A stretch of DNA of 64,000 nucleotides. Origin: Chryseobacterium nakagawai (lineage in GTDB: Bacteria; Bacteroidota; Bacteroidia; Flavobacteriales; Weeksellaceae). Below, one piece after another: positions 42,807 through 50,707 of the stretch (position 1 is the stretch's first letter; every line of letters begins with the position of its first letter). A program made the translations under genes and the position numbers. The notes under the pieces are model-generated. The model was given only the letters and a program-made list of their open reading frames with translations, had not been told where the DNA came from and made no database searches. The stretch covers positions 3,898,501 through 3,962,500 of the forward strand of contig NZ_LR134386.1 in assembly GCF_900637665.1 (NCBI RefSeq), read 5' to 3'.

Positions 42807-43961
42807 TTAACATTGGTGTAAAATATCGCTTAGGTTGTGTAATAATTGAAATAACCTCTTTTCAAAACAAAGATTGTTGGCGGTTATATCCCTGCCGTCA
42901 AACTGTTTTAGTATAATGGGTTCTTCCATTTGTCCGTATTCCTGTATATCGGTGTTTACGGATTCTATCAAGGTTTCATTCAGCCAACCTTTATGGTCTG
43001 CGTAAAATGAAATGTACTTTTCCATTCCGATAACATTTTCCATATCGTCTCCAGATGCTTCTCCATTGGGTTTGGCATTGCGGAGTACATTTTCATTCGG
43101 ATAGGTTTTATACAGGGAAAAGGCTTCTTTTGCTACGGTTAAACATTCCTTGTCAAAAACATTTCTTACTTTGAACTTTTCAATACGCTGTTCAAATACG
43201 GTCAGATTGATACGGTTATAAATCCGTTGTTCAATAAAATCACCGATAAATTCGGCTTGTTTGATTTCTGATAAATAAACTTCGGTTTCTTCGGTATAAT
43301 CGTCCTGTTCAACCCAATCGTTCATCATTTCGTACATCCAATAGAGATAGCTTGCTTCCTGCCTGTAATACGGAATGTCGGCTATATGATACAGATAAGC
43401 ACAAACAGACAATAATAAATGTGCGTTGGATTTTCTCTTTTTATCGTGCAAAAGGCGGTACAATGGCGAAACAGGAATGTAAAAAAGTGTTGCTCCTGTA
43501 TTGTAGCGTTCTTCACTTACGAAATAGGTTTTCTTACTGTCCTGTACCAAACGGATTTCTTCCCAATCCAAAACCTTGCTCTTTAACTTTTCCTCTACAT
43601 CAGTCATAGCCAATGCCATATTATAGGGATAGTCAAATTGTTTGGTCTGTGCAGGTTCAATATTGTAATGTTCTGCCAATTTGGAAAGGGACTGAAAAAA
43701 ATCCCTTTCCGTTTTGTCTGATTTACTGCAAGCCTGTACGGTTTTCGTTTCTTTCAGTTTAGGCAGAAACGAACATTTTAGAAAACCATTGGCAACATCG
43801 CTGTTGGTACTGATTTGCGTTTGTCTTTCCGTACTTCGTTTGCATCCTTTGGCTTTTGCATCCAATTGGCGAACTCGTTTAACTGGCGGTGCAATTGTCT
43901 TTGTCGTTGCTGTTCGGGTATTGTAATCGTTCCCGATAGGATATGTCTGTGCATAGTTCAT
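42807..43961 (-). CDS. Unrecognised protein of the PRTRC cluster
   Basis: The 384-residue protein is encoded between PRTRC C and PRTRC B. The first 60 residues are basic and probably flexible (TIAPPVKRVRQLDAKAKGCKR). The rest is mostly helical, with aromatic-rich phrases (LHDKKRKSNAHLLLSVCAYLYHIADIPYYRQEASYLYWMYEMMNDW). No catalytic motif is seen. Constant position in the cluster suggests that it belongs to the PRTRC complex in Bacteroidota, though it is not one of the lettered proteins I know. Confidence 0.75.
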   Translation of the reverse strand: MNYAQTYPIGNDYNTRTATTKTIAPPVKRVRQLDAKAKGCKRSTERQTQISTNSDVANGFLKCSFLPKLKETKTVQACSKSDKTERDFFQSLSKLAEHYNIEPAQTKQFDYPYNMALAMTDVEEKLKSKVLDWEEIRLVQDSKKTYFVSEERYNTGATLFYIPVSPLYRLLHDKKRKSNAHLLLSVCAYLYHIADIPYYRQEASYLYWMYEMMNDWVEQDDYTEETEVYLSEIKQAEFIGDFIEQRIYNRINLTVFEQRIEKFKVRNVFDKECLTVAKEAFSLYKTYPNENVLRNAKPNGEASGDDMENVIGMEKYISFYADHKGWLNETLIESVNTDIQEYGQMEEPIILKQFDGRDITANNLCFEKRLFQLLHNLSDILHQC

Positions 43962-43978
43962 CGCTTTAAAATTTTGGT

Positions 43979-44197
43979 TTACCCTTTCGTTCCCATTACG
44001 CTCTCAAATCTGTACTCGACTGCATCGTCCTTTATCTGCGGTGCAGATGCTTTTGCGGTAGTCAGTATGGGGTACATATTGGCGTAAAAATTCATTACCG
44101 CTTCCACGCTCCAACGTGGTTCGGGGTCGGTCAGTCTGATGTCCTGTCCTTTATCTTTGAGTATAAAAACTCTTTCCAATTGCGTTGCTAATAACAT
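43979..44197 (-). CDS. PRTRC system protein C
   Basis: The 72-residue protein matches PRTRC protein C: RVFILKDKGQDIRLTDPEPRWSVEAVMNFYANMYPILTTA. It is the size of a ubiquitin-like or sulfur-carrier protein, and it ends in glycine (SVMGTKG). That C-terminal glycine makes it the obvious candidate substrate of the adjacent ThiF-like E1 enzyme, although carriers typically end in GG. This link is inference. Confidence 0.85.
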   Translation of the reverse strand: MLLATQLERVFILKDKGQDIRLTDPEPRWSVEAVMNFYANMYPILTTAKASAPQIKDDAVEYRFESVMGTKG

Positions 44198-44215
44198 AAT
44201 GCTCGTTTTTAATGG

Positions 44216-44827
44216 TTAATACTCTGTTTCTTCTTCGTCCGTTTCATCAATGGGATAGTCGGATATAACTTCTTCTGCTTGTGGCAGTTCGGGTGCTGTT
44301 TCCTCAATTGTTCCAAAAAGGCTCGGTGTGGCGAATTTGTCTGACAATGATGTTTTGCGTTTGCGTATCTCGTCCGCTTTTTCGGGAAATTCGGTTATCT
44401 CGGGAACTTTCATCCACGCTTCACGGAATTTGCCCTCTTTTTCGAGTTCGTCAGCCTTTGCCATTCCGTCTTTAAATTTTTTGTCTTTGGCTTCTTTTTC
44501 CTTTTTGGCTTTCTCGGTCTTTTCTTTTTCCATTGCCGATTGCTTTTTGACTTCCTCCATTTGTTTTAAGAATTTTTCCATATCCACCATTACGCCCGAA
44601 ACGGTTTTAACAGGTGCTTTTATCTGCTCAAAAAATCCCTCGTCAAATTCCTGCGGAGTGGCGTTAAACGTTAAGGGGGGAATTAGATTTTTGGCACTAT
44701 CTCCACATTGTTCGTTGTTGAGCAATACCGATACGATAAGGTTGTTTTCTGCTCCTTTGGAAATGTTGAGTTGCAGTACCCCTGTATAGTCCAAAGCTTG
44801 TATCTGATTGAAAAAATTGGTATTCAT
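44216..44827 (-). CDS. PRTRC system protein E
   Basis: The 203-residue protein has an N-terminal PRTRC E domain (FFNQIQALDYTGVLQLNISKGAENNLIVSVLLNN, residues 4-37) and LIPPLTFNATPQEFDEGFFEQI. A long charged helix (about 90-130, rich in K and E) follows, then an acidic C terminus. It lies 18 bases upstream of PRTRC C, apparently in the same transcript. Confidence 0.85.
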   Translation of the reverse strand: MNTNFFNQIQALDYTGVLQLNISKGAENNLIVSVLLNNEQCGDSAKNLIPPLTFNATPQEFDEGFFEQIKAPVKTVSGVMVDMEKFLKQMEEVKKQSAMEKEKTEKAKKEKEAKDKKFKDGMAKADELEKEGKFREAWMKVPEITEFPEKADEIRKRKTSLSDKFATPSLFGTIEETAPELPQAEEVISDYPIDETDEEETEY

Positions 44828-44839
44828 CGTTCTGAAATT

Positions 44840-45034
44840 TTAATTGTTAACTATTCGTTTTTTGATTGCTGTGAGTTTCTCGTGTATGTCCACCCAATAG
44901 GCTTTTTGTCGTTTGTCAAACTCCGAGAAACTTTTGTCCTCGTGGCTGTACCCTGTATTTCTTTTGGCTATTTTGATAGCTTCTTTTAAGTCGGTTATTT
45001 CAATTTCACAACCGTTCAAATCGGTTATATACAT
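44840..45034 (-). CDS. Small unrecognised protein (PRTRC operon)
   Basis: I choose the start at 45034 (MYITDLNGCEIEITDLKEAI), which overlaps the upstream stop by a few bases. A longer frame from 45076 would overlap the preceding gene by 52 bases. The 64-residue product is acidic at the start and basic at the end, with DLKEAIKIAKRNTGY and DKRQKAYWVDIHEKLTAIKK. No family is recognised. Confidence 0.65.
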   Translation of the reverse strand: MYITDLNGCEIEITDLKEAIKIAKRNTGYSHEDKSFSEFDKRQKAYWVDIHEKLTAIKKRIVNN

Positions 45035-45474
45035 ACCTCTGTAATTAATTGTGATAATGGAAATTCCTCTGACCAAAATTCTTCGCTCGTGTGCTTTCCG
45101 TAGGCTTTATACATTGCTGTTCCTGTCTTATATAGTACAAGCCTGTAACAGTCCAAGCGATTTTCGGGTACGGATAATGTTTGGAGTTCTTCTTTGTCAA
45201 TATCCACGTATGCCATAGGCTTATTTTCAAGCCATTTGTATAAATCGGGGTTATCGTCTTCGTCAGCGGTATAAAAATCTACTGCCGTATCGTAATAGTT
45301 CAGTGATTGTAAAAAGTAATCTTCTTCAAACGGCTTAACCATTTCAAGCCTTTTTTGCTGTTCCTTTTTCCAATCTTCGGTAATGTGGACAATGGCAAAA
45401 TTGCAATTGTCCCATTCGCTGTTGGTTCCTGCTTTGAGCAGTACGTATGCTGTTGGTTTATCTGATAATTTCAT
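45025..45474 (-). CDS. Unrecognised acidic protein
   Basis: The 149-residue protein (MKLSDKPTAYVLLKAGTNSEWDNCNFAIVHITEDW) is acidic and soluble. It contains PFEEDYFLQSLNYYDTAVDFYTADED and a small beta-rich segment (NRLDCYRLVLYKTGTAMYKAYGKHT). It overlaps the preceding gene by 17 bases and the next by about 10 bases, so it is firmly in the operon. ICE-encoded proteins of this shape are common, but none of their functions are known to me. Confidence 0.7.
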   Translation of the reverse strand: MKLSDKPTAYVLLKAGTNSEWDNCNFAIVHITEDWKKEQQKRLEMVKPFEEDYFLQSLNYYDTAVDFYTADEDDNPDLYKWLENKPMAYVDIDKEELQTLSVPENRLDCYRLVLYKTGTAMYKAYGKHTSEEFWSEEFPLSQLITEVCI

Positions 45475-45973
45475 CGTTCTGAATGTTAGTGTTGGTAAAT
45501 TGATTTTCGATTTTACGTTCCAATAAGGTTTCTAAAATTTCGTACTCGCTGTCGTAATCTTCGCCCTCAAAATGGTAGGTGTCAGTTTCTTCGTCAAACT
45601 CGAACTGTTCAAAATCTTCGTACTCCAAAAAAACATCTGTGAGTAGCTTGTCAGCAGATGTTGCCCTGCCACATACACAGTTACCCAATTCCAGATAGTC
45701 CTGTGTGAAATTCACGTTATAGTGTTCTGCTATCTTTTGTACTTCTACAATATTGGGCGACCATTTTGTTTCATATTGGAATACGCCTGTTACATCATCG
45801 TTTTGATAGATTTCAAAGAAATAACCACCGTTATGCTCCGAAACAAATTCGGGTAACTGTCCGCATTCTTCTTTCTGTTCCTTTTCAACCATTGATTTGA
45901 ATAGCTGTTGTATCTGTTCGATTGCTTCGGGTTTGCCCTCGAAAACAACCGTATTACTGCACCAATTTGTCAT
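45458..45973 (-). CDS. Acidic YubB/Api92-like ferredoxin-fold protein (tentative)
   Basis: The 171-residue protein starts MTNWCSNTVVFEGKPEAIEQIQQLFKSMVE. That opening (N-W-C-x-N, then a small beta-alpha unit) is typical of the YubB/DUF1281 ferredoxin-like proteins of plasmids and phages. The middle has WSPNIVEVQKIAEHYNVNFTQDYLE, and the C-terminal third is highly acidic. Its function is unknown; some family members may mimic nucleic acids or inhibit host defence, which is inference here. Confidence 0.65.
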   Translation of the reverse strand: MTNWCSNTVVFEGKPEAIEQIQQLFKSMVEKEQKEECGQLPEFVSEHNGGYFFEIYQNDDVTGVFQYETKWSPNIVEVQKIAEHYNVNFTQDYLELGNCVCGRATSADKLLTDVFLEYEDFEQFEFDEETDTYHFEGEDYDSEYEILETLLERKIENQFTNTNIQNDEIIR

Positions 45974-45992
45974 AATCGTTTATTGTTTAAGG

Positions 45993-46376
45993 TCATGAAT
46001 GTGATTTTTCAGCGGTATAAACGCCATTCACATAGTAGCCGAATGACTGCTCCCAAAGGCGTATTAAACCGTCCGTGTCTATGTAGAAATACTCTGTACG
46101 ATTGCAGTAGATAATATGTACTGTTTCGTCCTTGTGCTTTTTTTTAAGGCTCTTGCCTTTAGCCAATTCTTTTGCTTCCTCTATGGTTTTTGCTTTCATA
46201 TCCTGCTGTCTTGTATCGTTAAAAATTTCTACTATATCCACAATGGCACATTCGGGACAACCCTCTACGGTTGTTATCTGCTGTATTGCTCCCTGCTTTC
46301 CGCTTAGTGATATTACTCTTAGCATTGTTGTACCTGTGTCGTGCTTTAGCGTTGCTTCATATATCTCTATTGTCAT
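45993..46376 (-). CDS. Unrecognised protein (accessory region)
   Basis: The 127-residue protein begins MTIEIYEATLKHDTGTTMLRVISLSGKQGAIQQI and contains GCPECAIVDIVEIFND (one CxxC-like pair) and a C-terminal VHIIYCNRTEYFYIDTDGLIRLWEQSFGYYVNGVY. It is soluble, with no signal. It lies 19 bases upstream of the YubB-like gene and belongs to the same minus-strand run. Confidence 0.7.
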   Translation of the reverse strand: MTIEIYEATLKHDTGTTMLRVISLSGKQGAIQQITTVEGCPECAIVDIVEIFNDTRQQDMKAKTIEEAKELAKGKSLKKKHKDETVHIIYCNRTEYFYIDTDGLIRLWEQSFGYYVNGVYTAEKSHS

Positions 46377-46428
46377 AACTGTTGTTTATAGTAGGCTACC
46401 ACCGATTAAGGCGGTAGCCTGTTGTTAT

Positions 46429-47502
46429 TTAATTAAGGTTTAGGATTTCCGCACCGTCTGTTGCAAAGGCGGTACACAATTCAAATGCTTTCTGCGTTTT
46501 CTGTTGAGCCGTTCCACCTAATACAATGCTCTGCAACTTGGCTTCATCATCTTTGTAATTTCTTACGTTCTGATAGTAGCCTGTTACGGCATTATATGCC
46601 CCGAACAATGTACCTTTGGTCGTGTCCATTTGCTGTGTGTCGCTTATCATCGCATAGGTAAAAGCATTATCAACCACGTTTTTGAACACGGTGGAAATTT
46701 CATCTTCCGCACCTTTGTTGATTAGCTCTAAAGTTTCCTTGTTCGGGCAAAGTGCCAATTGGATTAGCTTTCTTACTTCTCGGTCTGATACTTTTACCTT
46801 TGTCCAATTGTTGAAAATGTTCTCTAATTGGTTACTCAACGTATTGGCAAGTCCCATAATCTTGTGAGCGTTCTCAATACGCTGTTTTGCTCCCGAAGTA
46901 TGTTTGATACGGACTACATTGGTCATATTGCGTAACGAAGCGTTTAAGGTGTTTTGGCACACGATACGGATAGGTGTAAACGCTGCGGTAATACTTCCGC
47001 TACCATCGTGCGAAGTGGTTAGGAAAATGTACTTTTCCGTAACATCATCGCCATTGCCCACTCGGATATAATCGGGTAGTTTGGCTGTGATAAAAATGCG
47101 TTCTCCGTTACCCAATGCTCCTGCGGTTTCGTAGAGAATACCCTCGCCACCACCTACAATGGCATCAAAGAAATTAAAGGCTTCACGGTTCTGTACAATG
47201 TGGTAATCCTTACCGACTACGCCCAAAACTGCATTGTTATCAGTGCGTATGTTGGCGAAATAGTTAGGTACTTCCAATTCGCTACTGCCTATCTCGATGC
47301 CGTTGGCTGTTTCGATAATACCCGAACCTTTGGTAAACAGTGGGGATTTTATGACTTCGTAATCTAACCCTGCGTGTCGGATAGCTTCCTCACTCGTTGG
47401 GTATTGCTCCACGATTTGCCCTAAACCGTGCCACGCTTTTTGCTGTACTGAAAAGAAACTGTGCTTTCCTGTTTGCTCGTTGAAATTGATATTATGTGCC
47501 AT
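46429..47502 (-). CDS. DUF932 protein (phage/plasmid-like)
   Basis: The 357-residue protein is a DUF932 (TIGR03299-like) member: HSFFSVQQKAWHGLGQIVEQYPTSEEAIRHAGLDYEV at the start, VLGVVGKDYHIVQNREAFNFFDAIV near residue 95, and TPIRIVCQNTLNASLR near 185. The family is widespread on plasmids, phages and ICEs and has no settled function. It lies between the accessory genes and ssb, a usual neighbour. Confidence 0.88.
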   Translation of the reverse strand: MAHNINFNEQTGKHSFFSVQQKAWHGLGQIVEQYPTSEEAIRHAGLDYEVIKSPLFTKGSGIIETANGIEIGSSELEVPNYFANIRTDNNAVLGVVGKDYHIVQNREAFNFFDAIVGGGEGILYETAGALGNGERIFITAKLPDYIRVGNGDDVTEKYIFLTTSHDGSGSITAAFTPIRIVCQNTLNASLRNMTNVVRIKHTSGAKQRIENAHKIMGLANTLSNQLENIFNNWTKVKVSDREVRKLIQLALCPNKETLELINKGAEDEISTVFKNVVDNAFTYAMISDTQQMDTTKGTLFGAYNAVTGYYQNVRNYKDDEAKLQSIVLGGTAQQKTQKAFELCTAFATDGAEILNLN

Positions 47503-47545
47503 TTTGATAAAATTTTGATGTTAAAAAATGATTGAATGTTCTTGA

Positions 47546-47938
47546 TTAAAATGGGAGGTCGTCCTCTGTTCCCTGTGCTGTAAATCCGTTGTTTTCAGAT
47601 TGTGCAGTAGCCTGTGCGGTTTCGGTTCTTTTGATACCTCCGTGAAACTTGATGTTTGAGGTATGGAAATTCAGACCTGCTTTCGGCTCTCCGTCTTTGC
47701 CTGTCCACGCTCTTGTGCTTACCCTGCCTGTGAGTTCTACCAAAGTGCCTTTGGTCAGTAGTGATGCTACCTTTGCAGACAGCCAATAGGCACAGTCGAA
47801 GTAGGTTGTTTGCTCAATGCGTTCGCCCTGTTTGTTCTTGTAGCTTTCGTTGGTCGCTACTGAAAAGTTTACTACTTGTTTGTCCTGTGACGTTGTGCGT
47901 ACTTCCGCATCCCTTGTCAGTCTTCCGATGATGTTCAT
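47546..47938 (-). CDS. ssb: Single-stranded DNA-binding protein
   Basis: The start is set at ATG 47938 (MNIIGRLTRDAEVRTTSQDKQ); the longer frame to 48085 adds a non-conserved, low-complexity leader that overlaps structured DNA. The 130-residue protein has the OB fold (VVNFSVATNESYKNKQGERIEQTTYFDCAYW, then LVELTGRVSTRAW) and ends in EDDLPF, the acidic, proline/phenylalanine tip that binds partner proteins. ICE-borne SSB protects the transferred strand. Confidence 0.93.
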   Translation of the reverse strand: MNIIGRLTRDAEVRTTSQDKQVVNFSVATNESYKNKQGERIEQTTYFDCAYWLSAKVASLLTKGTLVELTGRVSTRAWTGKDGEPKAGLNFHTSNIKFHGGIKRTETAQATAQSENNGFTAQGTEDDLPF

Positions 47939-48076
47939 AATCGTTCCTGTTTTAAAAGTTTTACATTTTGTTACGTTCGCTTTTCTCGTTTCCTGCTTCC
48001 TGTTGTGGTTTGCTCCGCTTCGCTTCGCATAATTTTTTCCAAAAGAAAAACCGGAAAAAAGAAAGCAGACTATCAA

Positions 48077-48187
48077 GGCGGTCAAGAGGAAAAGCCAAAA
48101 GGAAACGGAATAATTGGAGGGTACCTTTAGGGAGGAAACCGTTTATGCCGTAGTCTTTTGGCTGGGATTGAGCTTGGGGTGACCGCC
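48077..48187. repeat. Three-step nested inverted repeat
   Basis: Three pairs of arms are nested in order: GGCGGTCA (48077-48084) with TGACCGCC (48180-48187), AGCCAAAAG (48093-48101) with CTTTTGGCT (48155-48163), and AAACGG (48103-48108) with CCGTTT (48139-48144). The arms are perfect and the linkers are unpaired. The DNA or its RNA would form one long interrupted hairpin. Confidence 0.75.
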
Positions 48188-48427
48188 GTACTTTGGCTGC
48201 CTTTTTACCGGTTGATTATGGAAATATTCTGTCCTAAATTTTTGTTGTAATTGACCAGGCTATTAAAGCCTATAAGAGAGATTTGAAAAATGAAACTGAA
48301 AGGGAATGGATAAGGAGTTAGTTTTTCAATTTTCTATTTAGAAAACAGCCTTAAAAAGCTCTTTTATGAGAGAGGGAAACAAAACGCAGGGAGATAAATG
48401 TGCTTTGGCTGTAAAAAAGTACGGGCA

Positions 48428-48457
48428 TAAAAAAAGCAGAACCTATAAAGTTCTGCT
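48428..48457 (-). terminator. Integrase terminator
   Basis: AGCAGAAC and GTTCTGCT pair around a 7-base loop, and on the minus strand the hairpin is followed by TTTTTTT. It lies 28 bases after the integrase stop. Confidence 0.9.
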
Positions 48458-48484
48458 CTGTTAAAAGGAAGTGTAATAATCTAA

Positions 48485-49735
48485 TCAGACGATTGCTAAA
48501 AATGCTTCTTCCATTTCTTGAAATTTCGGAGCCACCAAATCCATATCCTTACTGATTTTCTGGCTGGTTATTTTAGCATAAATCTGTGTGGTGGAAATGT
48601 TTTTGTGTCCCATCATTTTACTAAGGCTTTCAAGCGGTACGCCTTCGGTTAAGAACATCGTACCAAAAGTGTGTCTTGCCGTATGAAAGGTTACTTTCTG
48701 TTCTGTAATGATCTCCGCTGTTTCAATCAATTTACTGACGTGATTGTTACAGGTTACATTTGTAGGAACCGGGAAGATAATTTCGTTCCTCGTCGTACCT
48801 TGATATTTTTCAATGATACGTTTTGGGATTTCCATCAACCTAACATTGGACGCAATATCCGATTTCTTTCTCCTGCTGATGATCCATTGATGACCATCAA
48901 AGAATGATTGGATATTATTCCGAGTTAATTTCTTAATGTCTGCATAAGCAAGTCCGGTGAAACAACTAAAGATAAAGAGATCTTTTACAAGCTCATATCT
49001 TGGGTGTGACGGTACGCATTTCATCAGCTTCTCAACATCTTCTTTCAAAATGTAACCTCTGTCGGTTTCCTGCATATTTATCTCATAATCCTGAAAGGGA
49101 TTATCACGTATCAAGCCTTTTTTGATAGCCAATTCAGCGAGACCTAACACCGGCATCGTGTAAACCCAAACTGTATTGTGAGAAGACTGTAAATCGTATC
49201 GGAGATAAAAATCAAATTCCCTGATAAACTCGGCAGTCAATTCCCGGAATGCCATATCATCACGATGATAACGTTCTTTAATAAAATTGGTAAGATGGTT
49301 GTAAACCGTGATATACTTGTTGTAAGTGCTTTGTGAACGTTCTTCTTTTTCGACCAATCTTTTAAAATCTTCGTTTTGATCGTTGAATACTTTTAGTATT
49401 GCATCATCCATCACACCGACACCAAGAAAAGAAAGCTTTACTTTCTGTGCGGTGGCAAAACCTTCATGTTTCTGCATGTCTTCGTATATCTTGTCGATAC
49501 GACCACGTATGTTATCCAGTTTCTGGTTAATATTCAATGCAACGGCACTTTTACCCTCAACTCTTCCGTGTTTTAAATTCCAATTATTAGGGTTTATTTC
49601 TAACTTTGTCCCCAAAGTTTTCGGTGTTCCGTCAATGGTAATACGTGCCATAATTGGTGCGTTACCATTCTTTTTCAGTTCGTTCTTTTTCAAATAGAAA
49701 AGCAGTTTGAACGTCGATTTTTTTGTCTGCTCCAT
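48485..49735 (-). CDS. int: Tyrosine recombinase (ICE integrase), first arginine replaced
   Basis: The 416-residue protein has an N-terminal arm-binding domain (residues 1-100, KKNGNAPIMARITIDGTPKTLGTKLEI), a SAM-like core-binding domain (about 115-215) and a catalytic domain with K291 (RRKKSD), H351 and R354 (HTARHTF), H377 (GHKNIS) and the nucleophile Y386 (IYAKI). The usual first catalytic arginine is A263 (FTGLAYADIKKL), as in other IntDOT-like enzymes that lack Arg-I. It should integrate and excise the element. It is the last element gene, transcribed away from the right end. Confidence 0.92.
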   Translation of the reverse strand: MEQTKKSTFKLLFYLKKNELKKNGNAPIMARITIDGTPKTLGTKLEINPNNWNLKHGRVEGKSAVALNINQKLDNIRGRIDKIYEDMQKHEGFATAQKVKLSFLGVGVMDDAILKVFNDQNEDFKRLVEKEERSQSTYNKYITVYNHLTNFIKERYHRDDMAFRELTAEFIREFDFYLRYDLQSSHNTVWVYTMPVLGLAELAIKKGLIRDNPFQDYEINMQETDRGYILKEDVEKLMKCVPSHPRYELVKDLFIFSCFTGLAYADIKKLTRNNIQSFFDGHQWIISRRKKSDIASNVRLMEIPKRIIEKYQGTTRNEIIFPVPTNVTCNNHVSKLIETAEIITEQKVTFHTARHTFGTMFLTEGVPLESLSKMMGHKNISTTQIYAKITSQKISKDMDLVAPKFQEMEEAFLAIV

Positions 49736-50326
49736 AACTCAAATGTTTAATGTTTAAAATTAACTTTCATTGAGTTACAAGGAAATGTAAAAAGAGGTGC
49801 AAAAGACTGAAATATAACAAGTTAATATATATCATTACCTTTATCAATCGGTAACGAATTAGTAACCTAACCTTGTCATTTTAAGCCCAAAACTTATCAG
49901 ACACAGAGTTCCAAACTACGACTACTATTTTATAAAACACTGTATAGCAACGGTCTTAATCGTTTTGCTTACTTTTGCTTTTTACTAATCTTTTTTATTG
50001 AAAATAATAGAATGAGTTGCAATAACTTCATCTTATTGACTGCAAAAATATATTTTTATAATGATTCATCAAAATAGTCGATAAAAAAATAATAGTAATT
50101 TAATCTATATGTGGATATAATAATGTTTTTATAAGCTTAATATGAATTTATTTTTGGAAATTAAATAATACCTTTCCCTATATTATTCAATGTTGATCAC
50201 GTCCTGGATACTCCCTCTATATCTATTACAAATTGCACGTTTAATATATAGGTAAGTTCTTGATTAATGATTAAATTTGTTGTAAACAATCTTTCTAAAA
50301 ATTCTTTTTCAGATATAAAAAATTCA
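49736..50326. other. Non-coding AT-rich stretch holding the ICE right boundary
   Basis: The composition turns strongly AT-rich here and the next genes look chromosomal, so the right end of the element is probably between the integrase and the HxlR gene. A CTnDOT-like core TTACTTTTGC lies at 49970-49979 (9 of 10 matching GTANNTTTGC). No tRNA is visible. The true boundary cannot be fixed without the left end. Confidence 0.5.
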
Positions 50327-50671
50327 ATGAAAAACAAAATCTTCATTTGCCACAACTGCCCCATGACCAGAACGATGGCTACCATTGGTACCAAATGGAA
50401 ACCCATCATCATTTATACCATTGGTTTAAAGAAGAAAAGGTTTGGACAAATCTTTGCCCTGATGAGTATCATTTCTAAAAAAGTACTCACCGAACAGCTT
50501 AAAGAACTTGTTGAAGATAAGATCGTCATTCGTGAAGAGTTTAATGAAATGCCACCAAGGGTCGAATATTCTTTAAGCGAAAAAGGAATAGAACTTCTCA
50601 CCATACTTAATCAGTTAACGCTATGGAATCAGAAGCATCATGAACTGGAACAACAAAATGAACAGCTATAA
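50327..50671 (+). CDS. HxlR-family transcriptional regulator
   Basis: I choose ATG 50327 (MKNKIFICHNCPMTRTMATIGTKWKP), since the conserved HxlR start is a short lead followed by the CPMTRTMATIGTKW motif; the frame extends 20 codons upstream without conservation. The 114-residue winged-helix protein has RFGQIFALMSIISKKVLTEQLKELVEDKIVIREEF and PPRVEYSLSEKG. Some family members sense aldehydes or redox state by a cysteine like the one in CPMT; that is inference here. It converges with the MBL gene downstream. Confidence 0.88.
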   Translation: MKNKIFICHNCPMTRTMATIGTKWKPIIIYTIGLKKKRFGQIFALMSIISKKVLTEQLKELVEDKIVIREEFNEMPPRVEYSLSEKGIELLTILNQLTLWNQKHHELEQQNEQL

Positions 50672-50707
50672 TAGCTGTTATAAACACAAAATATCTTACC
50701 CTCGTCA

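Larger units (their letters stand above)
47939..48484. other. Non-coding region between ssb and the integrase
   Basis: This 546-base region holds a three-step nested inverted repeat (48077-48187) and the integrase terminator (48428-48457). I see no convincing gene in it. Its place between ssb and the integrase, near the element end, would suit a regulatory or replication/excision site. Confidence 0.55.
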
